A DNA stretch of 64,000 nucleotides from G963422745 sp965214285. Lineage in GTDB: Bacteria; Actinomycetota; Acidimicrobiia; Acidimicrobiales; Aldehydirespiratoraceae. The DNA is taken from NCBI GenBank assembly GCA_965214285.1, contig OZ243946.1, forward strand, positions 1,116,001-1,180,000, read 5' to 3'. The notes beneath the pieces are model-generated. The model was not told where the DNA came from and searched no databases. It worked only from the letters and a program-made list of their open reading frames with translations. This document shows positions 8,470 to 16,178 of the stretch, one piece after another (within the stretch, counting starts at the first letter, position 1; each line of letters starts with the position of its first letter). The position numbers were made by a program, and so were the translations under genes.

Positions 8470-8695
8470 TCACTGGCCGCCGAGGAGTGGGTCGGTGAAG
8501 GCGATGACGTCTTCGAGGAGTTCAGCGAACGTCTCTGGTGTAAGTGTGAGGCGATGCGGCGAGCCGGTCGAGAAAGCCTTCGAGGGCGTACAGCCGGTGG
8601 GTTTCGTCGGTTGGACGGCCTGTGTCGCGGGCCAGCCGCCGCAGGTCGAGGTAGGCAGCGCCGGCAGGGTCGGAGCGTGACGGGTTTGGGGTCAC
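8470..8695 (-). pseudogene. Remnant of an AbiEii-type toxin gene (internal deletion)
   Basis: The GTG at 8695 overlaps the AbiEi stop (GTGA), exactly where AbiEii should begin. The first 50 or so residues match the usual AbiEii N-terminus (YLDLRRLARDTGRPTDETHR then LYALEGFLDRLA), but the frame ends at 8522 after 57 residues. A different frame then continues to 8470 with TPETFAELLEDVIAFTDPLL, which matches the usual C-terminus. The whole nucleotidyltransferase core, about 200 residues expected, is missing, with a frameshift at the junction near 8530-8540. The toxin must be inactive. Confidence 0.7.
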
Positions 8696-9276
8696 AGCAG
8701 GATCTGCAGAGCGGCGAGGATTGCCGGCTCTGCGGCGGGGAAGCTGCGTGTCATGGCGAGCAACTCCGATGGCTGGTTGCCTCTGATCGCTAGCCAGCCC
8801 TTCAGGGCGTCGGTGGCTTGCTCGGTGCCGTAGAGGTGGCGCAGCCGGTAGGCGTCGATGACGCACCGGCTGGGCGAGTAGAGCCCGATGGCGAGCTGGT
8901 CGGTGATGCTGAGCTCTGTGCGGCCGATGGCGAAGGTGGCGTCGTCGAATCGGTGCCAGGTGACCGGGGCGCGGGTGCGCGGGGCTCGCCGGGATCTCGG
9001 CAAGGCGACATCGATCGAGGGCGGGATGTCGTCGCTGAGATCGTGGCGGACCAGGGCGGAGGTCAAACAGAGCGTGGCCTCGGGGGCGCGGACAGCGATC
9101 TCGACGAGATCGAAGTCGGCCAGCAGGCCCGGCTGGGCGTAGATGCCGCGGGCGACCCGTTCGATGCGTCCGTCGTCGCGTGCCGCGTACAGCGCCCGGT
9201 CCGACCAGCCTGCCCTGCGTGCTTCGCCGTGGGTGAAGACCGATGTCAGTTCAGGTGGTGCTGCTGACGTAGGCAT
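8692..9276 (-). CDS. AbiEi-type antitoxin/transcriptional repressor
   Basis: A 194-residue protein of the type IV toxin-antitoxin antitoxin family. The N-terminal winged-helix region contains FTHGEARRAGWSDRALYAA then GRIERVARGIYAQPG, the hallmark of AbiEi repressors; the C-terminal half (CLTSALVRHDLSD, DIPPSIDVALPRS, TWHRF, ELSITDQLAIGLYSPSRCV) is the antitoxin domain. Its toxin partner downstream is broken, so this is an orphan that may persist as a regulator. The ATG at 9276 is preceded by TATAGT with a 7-nt gap. Confidence 0.8.
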   Translation of the reverse strand: MPTSAAPPELTSVFTHGEARRAGWSDRALYAARDDGRIERVARGIYAQPGLLADFDLVEIAVRAPEATLCLTSALVRHDLSDDIPPSIDVALPRSRRAPRTRAPVTWHRFDDATFAIGRTELSITDQLAIGLYSPSRCVIDAYRLRHLYGTEQATDALKGWLAIRGNQPSELLAMTRSFPAAEPAILAALQILL

Positions 9277-9283
9277 GGCGGAA

Positions 9284-9289
9284 ACTATA
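9284..9289 (-). promoter_or_regulatory. -10 box of the AbiEi gene
   Basis: TATAGT (minus strand) ends 7 nt before the ATG at 9276. AbiEi-type repressors usually control their own operon, so an operator is expected near here, but no clear inverted repeat is seen. Confidence 0.55.
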
Positions 9290-9370
9290 GCCAGCCAGGG
9301 CATTGCTGGCTACATCTGTATTCAGATCAATAGGGGTCGCTCCGTTGCGGGGGCGGGGCGGATAAGGCCG

Positions 9371-9376
9371 TAGGCT
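9371..9376 (+). promoter_or_regulatory. -10 box of the dmdA-like gene
   Basis: TAGGCT ends 6 nt before the GTG start at 9383. Confidence 0.5.
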
Positions 9377-9382
9377 GCCGGC

Positions 9383-10498
9383 GTGGCGGAGATCGTCGTC
9401 GGTCCTCGGGTTCGCAAGTCGCCCTACTACGACGCGACGATCGCCTGCGGGGCCAGCTCCATCACCATCTACAACCGCATGTTCCTGCCGATCTCCTACG
9501 GCGACTTGCTGGCGGAGTACGAGCGCCTGACCACGGCGGTGGCGATCTGGGACGTGTCGGCCCAGCGGCAGGTGGAGATCGCCGGCCCGCAGGCGACCGA
9601 GCTGGCCGAGCTGGTGACGGCCCGCCGGCTCAGCGACCTGCGCCCGGGCAGGGCCCGTTACGCCCCGATGTGCGACCAGCGGGGCTGTGTGATCAACGAT
9701 CCCGTGGCGCTGCGACTGGCAGAGGACCGCTGGTGGCTCTCGCTGGCCGACAGCGACATGCTGCACTGGGTCGGCGCTGTCGGTGCGGTGAGCGGCCTCG
9801 AAGCCGAGGTGTTCGAGCCGGACGTGTCGCCGCTGGCCATCCAGGGACCGCTCGCCGCGGACCTGGCCCGCGACCTGTTCGGTGCCCAGGTCGCCGACTC
9901 GCTGGGCTTCTTCGCGCACCGCCCGGTCGAGCTCGACGGCATCGGTATGCAGCTCTGCCGCTCGGGCTGGAGCCGCCAGGGCGGATTCGAGCTGTTCCTG
10001 ACCGACGGGTCTCGGGGCCTGGAGCTCTGGGACAAGGTGATGAGCGCCGGCGAGCCCTACGGGATCGGGCCGGGCGGGCCGCACCCGATGGAGCGGATCG
10101 AGAGCGGGCTGCTGTCCTACGGCGGCGACACCGACTCCGACACCGACCCCATCGAAGCCGGCCTGTCGGCATACGTGAACCTCGACGACGACCACGACTT
10201 CATCGGCAAGCAGGCGCTGCTGGCCCGCCACGCCGACCCGCAGAAACGGCGCAGGCTCGTGAACCTGGTCTTCGAGAGCGCGGTGCCGACTGCGCAGAAC
10301 CCCTGGCCGCTGACCCGCGACGGCGAACCGGCCGGCCAGTGCCGTGCGGCGGTCTGGTCGCCCAAGCTCGGCTGCCATGTGGGGATCGGGCTGATCGGAG
10401 TGGCCCATGCCGCAGCGGGCACGGCTCTCGAAGCCCGCACTCCGGACGGCTCAGCGGCGGCCACGGTCTCGGCCACGCCGTTCGGCGTCTCGCTCTGA
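9383..10498 (+). CDS. dmdA: DMSP demethylase-like aminomethyltransferase-fold protein
   Basis: A 371-residue GcvT-fold, tetrahydrofolate-dependent methyltransferase. It resembles the marine dimethylsulfoniopropionate demethylase DmdA along most of its length: YNRMFLP, IWDVSAQRQVEI, MCDQRGCVINDPV, WWLSLADSD, VSPLAIQGP, SGWSRQGGFE, PMERIESGLLSYG and DDDHDFIGKQALL. DmdA moves a methyl group from DMSP to THF, giving methylmercaptopropionate. True glycine-cleavage T proteins differ at several of these places, and no gcvH or gcvP lies nearby. It is monocistronic with a leaderless-type promoter. The call rests on remembered similarity; a related methyltransferase acting on another quaternary or sulfonium compound is possible. 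Confidence 0.7.
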   Translation: MAEIVVGPRVRKSPYYDATIACGASSITIYNRMFLPISYGDLLAEYERLTTAVAIWDVSAQRQVEIAGPQATELAELVTARRLSDLRPGRARYAPMCDQRGCVINDPVALRLAEDRWWLSLADSDMLHWVGAVGAVSGLEAEVFEPDVSPLAIQGPLAADLARDLFGAQVADSLGFFAHRPVELDGIGMQLCRSGWSRQGGFELFLTDGSRGLELWDKVMSAGEPYGIGPGGPHPMERIESGLLSYGGDTDSDTDPIEAGLSAYVNLDDDHDFIGKQALLARHADPQKRRRLVNLVFESAVPTAQNPWPLTRDGEPAGQCRAAVWSPKLGCHVGIGLIGVAHAAAGTALEARTPDGSAAATVSATPFGVSL

Positions 10499-10522
10499 GC
10501 GTCGGCATCGAGAGGGAACGCC

Positions 10523-11056
10523 ATGCCGTCACAGCCCGAGACCCCTGGCGTTCACGAGCCTGACGATGAGGTGCCGGTCCACGAGCCTGGCGGTGAGGTG
10601 TCGGTCCATGCGTCTGGCGGTGAGGTGAGGCTCGACGAGGCCGGCGAGGAGTTGCTCGCAGCCGCGCGGGCGGCCCGTGCCAACGCCCACGCCCCGTACT
10701 CGGGCTTTGCCGTGGGCGCGGCGGTGCGAACCGGCGACGGCTCGGTGTTCACCGGCGTCAACGTGGAGAACGCCTCGTACCCCGAGGGCGTGTGCGCCGA
10801 GACCGCAGCACTGGCGGCCATGGCGGGCGCCGGGCGACGCGACCTCGTGGCGGTGGCGGTGGTCGCCGACGGCGAGGCGCCGGTGACGCCCTGTGGCGGC
10901 TGCCGTCAGCGCCTGGCCGAGTTCGGCAGCGACGCCACCGAGGTGATCATCGGCGACGACCGCGAGGCGAAGCTGGTCACCACCCTGGGCGAGCTGTTGC
11001 CGTTGCGCTTCACGAGCCACAGCGCCGGCGAGGCCGCCGGCGATGACGACGCCTGA
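10523..11056 (+). CDS. cdd: Cytidine deaminase
   Basis: Cytidine deaminase of the pyrimidine salvage pathway, 177 residues, about 40 longer than the usual tetrameric form. Zinc ligands are visible as CAE (Cys91, catalytic Glu93) and PCGGC (Cys124, Cys127), the three-Cys tetrameric type; substrate contacts are in FAVGAAV and GVNVENASYPEG. The N-terminal 40 residues are a repeat-like acidic extension with GGEV blocks (a roughly 24-bp unit near 10575-10625) not present in normal enzymes. An SD-like GAGAGGGA lies about 6 nt before the ATG. Confidence 0.9.
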   Translation: MPSQPETPGVHEPDDEVPVHEPGGEVSVHASGGEVRLDEAGEELLAAARAARANAHAPYSGFAVGAAVRTGDGSVFTGVNVENASYPEGVCAETAALAAMAGAGRRDLVAVAVVADGEAPVTPCGGCRQRLAEFGSDATEVIIGDDREAKLVTTLGELLPLRFTSHSAGEAAGDDDA

Positions 11057-11179
11057 GGGCTGCCTCGGTGAACGTCTACGTCTGAATGCGGCGCCGGTGG
11101 CCGCGGCCTGCGCAGATGAGCAAGCGCTGACCCAGCGCTGAGCCTGCAAAACCTGCCAGGAGACGCTAGAAAATAGGCC

Positions 11180-11971
11180 GTGCTGATCGTCGTCTCGCCC
11201 GCCAAGTCGCTCGACTACGAATCGCCGCTGCCGACTCGCAAGCACTCCGAGCCGCGCCGGCTCGACGAGGCACGCGAACTGGTCTCGGTGATGGCGCAGA
11301 AGTCGCCCGCCGCGATATCTGCGCTGATGAACGTCTCAGACGACCTGGCCCTGCTCAACTTCGAGCGCTACGCCGACTTCGCGACCCCGTTCACCCCGGC
11401 CAACGCCCGCCCCGCCCTGCTGGCATTCAACGGCGACGTGTATGCGGGCATGGACGCCGCCGGCAGCTTCGACGAACGCGACTACACCCACGCCCAGAAG
11501 ACCCTGCGGATCCTGTCGGGGCTGTATGGCGTGCTGCGGCCGCTGGACCTGATGCAGCCCTACCGGCTGGAGATGGGCACCAAGCTCGAGACCAGTCGCG
11601 GCAAGGATCTGTACGGCTTCTGGGGCGACCGGATCACCGAGACGCTCAACGCCGACCTGGCTGCCAGCCCCGGCGCAACCGCCCTGGTGAACCTGGCGTC
11701 GCAGGAGTACTTCGGCGCGGTCGACGCCTCCGCCATACAGGGGCGGGTGGTGAGCCCCCGGTTCCTCGACAGCAAGGACGGCGGGCCGTACCGGATCGTG
11801 TCGTTTTTTGCCAAGCGCGCACGGGGCGCCATGGCTGGCTGGATCGTGCGCGAGCGGGTCAAGTCGGTGCGGGGCCTGCAGGACTTCGACGGCCTGGGCT
11901 ACCGCTACGACGCGCAGCGCTCACGGGCCGACGAGCCGGTCTTCGTGCGAGAGGACGGCGGCTTGAACTGA
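11180..11971 (+). CDS. yaaA: Peroxide stress protein YaaA (DUF328)
   Basis: A 263-residue member of the YaaA family, which in E. coli limits free iron and DNA damage during peroxide stress. The N-terminal MLIVVSPAKSLDYESPLP is the family signature; LLAFNGDVY, LRILSGLYGVLRPLDL, YRLEMGTKL, LYGFWG, LVNLASQEYF and RIVSFFAKRARG follow at the expected places. Length is normal. The GTG at 11180 lies just after an AT-rich TAGAAAATAG, in keeping with the short-leader promoters of the region. Confidence 0.9.
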   Translation: MLIVVSPAKSLDYESPLPTRKHSEPRRLDEARELVSVMAQKSPAAISALMNVSDDLALLNFERYADFATPFTPANARPALLAFNGDVYAGMDAAGSFDERDYTHAQKTLRILSGLYGVLRPLDLMQPYRLEMGTKLETSRGKDLYGFWGDRITETLNADLAASPGATALVNLASQEYFGAVDASAIQGRVVSPRFLDSKDGGPYRIVSFFAKRARGAMAGWIVRERVKSVRGLQDFDGLGYRYDAQRSRADEPVFVREDGGLN

Positions 11972-12002
11972 GCCGCCGTCGGCTAGCTAGCGGGCGGGGC
12001 GG

Positions 12003-12785
12003 CTAGCGGCCCTTCCAGACCGGCTTGCGCTTCTCGGCGAAGGCGGTCGGGCCTTCGGCGGCGTCCTCGCTGGCCAGCATCTGCTCGTAGGCCTCGATGT
12101 CGCCTGAGCGAAGCTCCGAATAGGCGGCTTCGAGCGTCATGCCCGCGGTTCGCCGGCCGATGTCGATCACCGCTGCCACCGCCAGCGGGGCGGACGACGC
12201 CACACGCTCGGCCAGCGCAAGCGCGGCGGCGAGCACCGCGTCGGCGGGCACCACGGCATTGACCAGCCCCCATCGGTGGGCTTCGGCGGCGTCGATGCGA
12301 CGGCCTGCGTAGAGCACCTCGCCGGCGATCGCCGCAGGCAGCACCCGAGGCAGCCGGATCGAGCCGGTGTCGGCGATGATGCCCAGGCCGGCCTCGGGCA
12401 GGAAGAACTCGGCGTGCTCGGCGGCCACGGCCAGGTCTGCGCTGAGCACCAGCTCGAAGCCGCCGCCGACGGCCAGGCCGTTGACCGCGGCGATCACCGG
12501 CTTTGCCAGGCCCGGCAGCTCGGCGAAGCCGCCGAAGCCGCCCTCGCCGTAGTCGGCCTCGTACTCCTCGCCGGCGGCAGCCGCGCCAAGGTCCCAGCCG
12601 GCGCTGAAGAAGCGCTCGCCCGCCCCGGTGAACACGGCGGCCCGAAGGGCGTCGTCGTCACGGAAGGCGGCGAAGACCCGGCTCAGCTCGCGGCTGGTGG
12701 CGGCGTCTATGGCGTTGGCCTTGGGTCGGTCCAGGGTGACGACCAGCGTGGTGTCGATGGTCTCGGTGATCACGTCTTGGCTCAT
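12003..12785 (-). CDS. caiD: Crotonobetainyl-CoA hydratase (carnitinyl-CoA dehydratase)
   Basis: A 260-residue crotonase-fold enzyme that would interconvert crotonobetainyl-CoA and L-carnitinyl-CoA. It resembles CaiD rather than a general enoyl-CoA hydratase: FFSAGWDL, then a Gly-rich GEGGFGGFAEL loop, KPVIAAVNGLAVGGGFEL, FFLPEAGLGI, IRLPRVLP, and a C-terminal SEDAAEGPTAFAEKRKPVWKG as in CaiD. The catalytic Glu is expected in the LPEAGLG segment. The ATG overlaps the stop of the upstream acyl-CoA synthetase gene (ATGA), so the two are translationally coupled in a carnitine operon with the dehydrogenases upstream. Confidence 0.85.
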   Translation of the reverse strand: MSQDVITETIDTTLVVTLDRPKANAIDAATSRELSRVFAAFRDDDALRAAVFTGAGERFFSAGWDLGAAAAGEEYEADYGEGGFGGFAELPGLAKPVIAAVNGLAVGGGFELVLSADLAVAAEHAEFFLPEAGLGIIADTGSIRLPRVLPAAIAGEVLYAGRRIDAAEAHRWGLVNAVVPADAVLAAALALAERVASSAPLAVAAVIDIGRRTAGMTLEAAYSELRSGDIEAYEQMLASEDAAEGPTAFAEKRKPVWKGR

Positions 12786-14917
12786 CGGCCGTTCTCCTTG
12801 TTCTCTGCGGTTGCGCCTGTGGCTGCGGATTCTGCGAGGTTGCTCGGCCGGGGGACCCGGCGGGTGATCAGCGCGTCGGCGGCGACGGCGGCGGCGGAGT
12901 TGACGATCACCGGGTTGATCTCGATCTCGACGATGCTCTGGTCGCTTGATGCCAGCGCGGCGACGGCTGCGATCAGATTGACCAGCGCGGCCACGTCGCC
13001 TGCGGGCCGTCCGCGGTGGGCGTCCAGCAGCGGCCTGCAGGCCAGCCCGTCGAGCATGGCTTCGATCTCATCGGTGTCCACTGGCAGCAGGGCGCTGCGG
13101 GTGTCGGCGAGCACCTCGACAAGGGTGCCGCCTGCGCCGACGGTGAGCAGCGAGCCGACGGGGGGGCAGCGGCGGACGTTCACCAGGATTTCGGCAACGG
13201 CTTCGTCGACCATGGCCTCCACCAGCACCTGATCGGCCGACGCCGCCAGTCCGCGGGCCGCGGCGGCGACCTCGGCGGGCGAGCTGAGCCCGAGGACCAC
13301 CCCGCCGCTCTCGGTTTTGTGGGCCGGGCCGACCGTCTTGAGCACCACCGGGAACCCGAGCTCGCCTGCTGCTGCGGCAGCCTCGGTCAACCGCACCGTG
13401 CGGCCACGGGGGACCGGCACGCCGCCGCGGGCCAGCAGCGCCTTGGAGGCGGGCTCGTCGAGCATCACGTCGTCCCAGCCGGCGCCGTCGCCGGTGCCAG
13501 CGTCGGAGCCGGCCGAAGCCGGGGAAGCCAGAGGCGTCACCAGGCCGGTCCGGGGCCGGCCCCACCAGGCGGCCGCCTCGATGCCGCGCATGGCGCCGGA
13601 AATAGAGCCCACCGCCGCCAGGCCGCTGCGCCGGGCGTGCTCGACGGCGGCGGCGGGGAGGTTCTCGGCCATGGTGGCGGTCACCACCGCCGGGGTGCCG
13701 CTGGCCGCCGAAGCCGCGCAGATCGCCTCCAGGGTGGCCCACCAGGCAGTCGGGTCCACGCCGGGGCGGGGGAAGTCGACGATCAGCATGGCGGCGTCGA
13801 ACGGCCCGTCGAGAACCGCCGTGAAGCAGGCCTCCAAGCGCTCCCGGTCGCCCCAGATGAAGGTGTGATAGTCGAGCGGGTTGGAGACCGACACGAACTC
13901 GTTGAGGGTGGCCTCGACCCTGGCGCGGTGATCGTCGTCGAAAGCCGCGAAGTCGAGCTCGAAATCGCCGGCTCGGTCCGCCACCAGCGAAGCCTCGCCG
14001 CCCGAGCACGACATAGACACGGTGCGGGCACCGGCCAGCGGCCCCAGGCGGGCCATCACGTTGACGGTGTCGAGCAGCTCCGGCACCGAATGCACCCGGC
14101 GCACGCCGACCCGCTCGAACAGCGCCGCATAGGCGGCGTCGTCGCCGGCGAGCGACGAGGTGTGCGAGGCGGTGATGCTCGCGCCGGTCTCCGACGACCC
14201 GCCCTTGAGCGCCACCAGCGGAATCCGGCGGCTGCGAGCCAGCCCGGCGGCGGCCGTGAAACGCCCCACGTCGGTGAGCGCCTCGATGTGCAGCGCCACC
14301 GCCGTCACCGCAGGGTCGGCGACCAGCGCCTCCAGGCACTCCTCGACGCCCACGTCGATTTGGTTGCCCAGCGTCATCACCGTTGCCGTGTCGAAGCCTC
14401 GCTGCTGCATGGTGAGGTTGACGGCGATGTTGCCGCTCTGGGTGACGAAGGCCACCCCGCCCGGCACTCGGCGCAGGCCCTGCACGTCGGGCCACAGAGC
14501 GGCGCCGGTCAGCCCCGAGACCACGCCGTAGCAGTTGGGCCCGACGACCGGCATGCCGTCGGCGGCAGCGAGCAGCTCGGCGCTGAGGTCGCTGCCGATG
14601 CCGCCCACCTCGGCGAAGCCGCTGGCGTAGCAGACCGCAGCCCCGGCGCCGATGGCGGCCAGCGCGCCGACGACCTCCACGGTGGCCTCGCGGTTCACCG
14701 CCACCAGCGCGGCGTCGGGCGGGCCGGGCAGCGCGTCCACCGAGCCGAAGCAGGCCACGCCGGCGGGCGCACGCTCGGGATGCACGTACCAGAGGTCGCC
14801 GTCGAAGCCGAGCTGCTCGCACTGGCGCAGCGACGTGAGCGCCGGGTCGCCGCCGACGAAGGCCAACGAGCGGGGCCGCAGCAGCCGCTGGAGACGACCG
14901 GCCGCGGGCTCGATCAC
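12782..14917 (-). CDS. ADP-forming acyl-CoA synthetase, fused alpha-beta
   Basis: A 711-residue NDP-forming acid-CoA ligase with both halves on one chain. Order: CoA-binding Rossmann domain (about 10-120), two succinyl-CoA-ligase-like flavodoxin domains with GNIAVNLTMQQRG and the phosphohistidine loop ASHTSSLAG (about 255), then an ATP-grasp domain (about 470-690) with FPVVLKTVGPAHKTESGGV and EIEINPVIV. It would activate a carboxylate to its CoA thioester with ATP to ADP and Pi. Its place between caiD and an acyl-CoA dehydrogenase suggests gamma-butyrobetaine or crotonobetaine as substrate, an inference; other bacteria use AMP-forming ligases or CoA transferases here. The GTG start lies 33 bp after the preceding gene. 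Confidence 0.8.
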   Translation of the reverse strand: MIEPAAGRLQRLLRPRSLAFVGGDPALTSLRQCEQLGFDGDLWYVHPERAPAGVACFGSVDALPGPPDAALVAVNREATVEVVGALAAIGAGAAVCYASGFAEVGGIGSDLSAELLAAADGMPVVGPNCYGVVSGLTGAALWPDVQGLRRVPGGVAFVTQSGNIAVNLTMQQRGFDTATVMTLGNQIDVGVEECLEALVADPAVTAVALHIEALTDVGRFTAAAGLARSRRIPLVALKGGSSETGASITASHTSSLAGDDAAYAALFERVGVRRVHSVPELLDTVNVMARLGPLAGARTVSMSCSGGEASLVADRAGDFELDFAAFDDDHRARVEATLNEFVSVSNPLDYHTFIWGDRERLEACFTAVLDGPFDAAMLIVDFPRPGVDPTAWWATLEAICAASAASGTPAVVTATMAENLPAAAVEHARRSGLAAVGSISGAMRGIEAAAWWGRPRTGLVTPLASPASAGSDAGTGDGAGWDDVMLDEPASKALLARGGVPVPRGRTVRLTEAAAAAGELGFPVVLKTVGPAHKTESGGVVLGLSSPAEVAAAARGLAASADQVLVEAMVDEAVAEILVNVRRCPPVGSLLTVGAGGTLVEVLADTRSALLPVDTDEIEAMLDGLACRPLLDAHRGRPAGDVAALVNLIAAVAALASSDQSIVEIEINPVIVNSAAAVAADALITRRVPRPSNLAESAATGATAENKENGR

Positions 14918-14950
14918 GGCAGACTCAGCAGCGCCAGGCGTGCGGCCGAC

Positions 14951-16111
14951 TCATCCCCCGAGCGGGCGCAGCAGCTCGCGGGAGATTATGTGGCGCTGGA
15001 TCTCGCTGGTGCCGTCCCAGATGCGGTCGACCCGGGCGTCGCGCCAGATGCGCTCCAGGGGCAACTCGTCCATCAGGCCCATCCCGCCCAGTATCTGGAT
15101 CGCCTCGTCGGACACGAACTGCAGCATCTCGGTGGCGGAGATCTTGGCGATGGCGGCGTCGCCGTCGGTCATGGTGCCCTGGTCCATCTTCCAGGCCGCC
15201 CGGTAGGTGGTCAGCTCCGCCTCGAGCATCTTGACGGCCATGTCGGCCAGCTTGAACGACACGCCCTGGAACTTGCCGATCGACTGGCCGAACTGCTTGC
15301 GCTCGACCGCCCACTCGGTGGCGACCTTCATGGCACGGTCGGCCCGGCCCAAACAGATTGCGGCCACCTGCAGGCGGGTCGCGCCGAGCCATTCGTTGGC
15401 CACGGCGAAGCCCCGGTGAACCTCGCCCAGCACCTTGCCCGCCGGCACCACGGCGCCGTCGAAGCTGATGATGCTGTTGTGGTAGCCGCGGTTGGACACG
15501 CAGTTGTAGCCGGGGCTCACCTCCACGCCGGGCTGGTCGAGATCGACCAAAAACGACGTGATCAGCTTCTTGGGGCCCCGCGGCGTGTCCTCCTCGCCGG
15601 TGGCCGCGAACAGGATCACGTAGTCGGCGAGATCGGCGTGGCTGATGAAGTGCTTGACACCGCTGAGGCGGAAGTCGTCGCCGACCGGCTCGGCCCGGCA
15701 CTTCATGCCGCGCACGTCGGAGCCGGCCTCGGGCTCGCTCATCGCCAGGCAATCGACCCGCTCGCCGCGGATGGTCGGCAGCAGGTACTCCTCGATCTGG
15801 TCGCCCTCGCAGGCCTGAAGGATGTTGGAGGGCCGGGCGACGATGTACTGCAGGGCGTACTGGGTCCAGCCGAACGCCCGCTCCGCCAGCGCCATGGTGA
15901 GGTTGTCGAGCCCGCCGCCGCCGAGCTCTTCGGGCATGTTGGCGGCGTAGATGCCGGCTTCGAGCGAGCGGCGCTGGATCTGCGCTACCAGCTCGGGGGC
16001 GACCTCGCCGGTGCGCTCCACTTCCTGTTCGTGAGGGACGAGCTCTCGCTCCACGAAGGAACGGACCGTGTCGACGATCATCTCCTGTTCGGCGCTCGGC
16101 GCAAAGTCCAT
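14951..16111 (-). CDS. Acyl-CoA dehydrogenase, probably acting on gamma-butyrobetainyl-CoA
   Basis: A 386-residue FAD flavoprotein of the acyl-CoA dehydrogenase family with the MSEPEAGSDVRGMKC flavin loop, KQFGQSIGKFQGVSFKLADM and ATEMLQFVSDEAIQILGGMG segments. Near the C-terminus the sequence reads RIWDGTSEIQR, with Asp where most short- and medium-chain enzymes carry the catalytic Glu (EGT). Operon position between a carnitine dehydrogenase fusion and caiD suggests it forms crotonobetainyl-CoA from gamma-butyrobetainyl-CoA. It has a clear Shine-Dalgarno sequence (GGAGGGA, 6-7 nt before the ATG at 16111). Confidence 0.8.
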   Translation of the reverse strand: MDFAPSAEQEMIVDTVRSFVERELVPHEQEVERTGEVAPELVAQIQRRSLEAGIYAANMPEELGGGGLDNLTMALAERAFGWTQYALQYIVARPSNILQACEGDQIEEYLLPTIRGERVDCLAMSEPEAGSDVRGMKCRAEPVGDDFRLSGVKHFISHADLADYVILFAATGEEDTPRGPKKLITSFLVDLDQPGVEVSPGYNCVSNRGYHNSIISFDGAVVPAGKVLGEVHRGFAVANEWLGATRLQVAAICLGRADRAMKVATEWAVERKQFGQSIGKFQGVSFKLADMAVKMLEAELTTYRAAWKMDQGTMTDGDAAIAKISATEMLQFVSDEAIQILGGMGLMDELPLERIWRDARVDRIWDGTSEIQRHIISRELLRPLGG

Positions 16112-16178
16112 CTCGGTCCCTCCAGATGAGTTGGCGGCGTCTGTCGCAGGCGCGATCGGCCGGCTAACGATACCGGGC

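Noticed and set aside
11972..11985. Terminator hairpin between yaaA and caiD
   Set aside because: AGCCG/CGGCT can pair with a 4-base loop, but the stem is short and no T-run follows on either strand.
13016..16129. A 1037-codon open frame on the plus strand
   Set aside because: It lies antisense to the acyl-CoA synthetase and acyl-CoA dehydrogenase genes, which have full family motifs. Its His/Gly/Arg/Ala-rich translation is typical of shadow frames in G+C-rich DNA.
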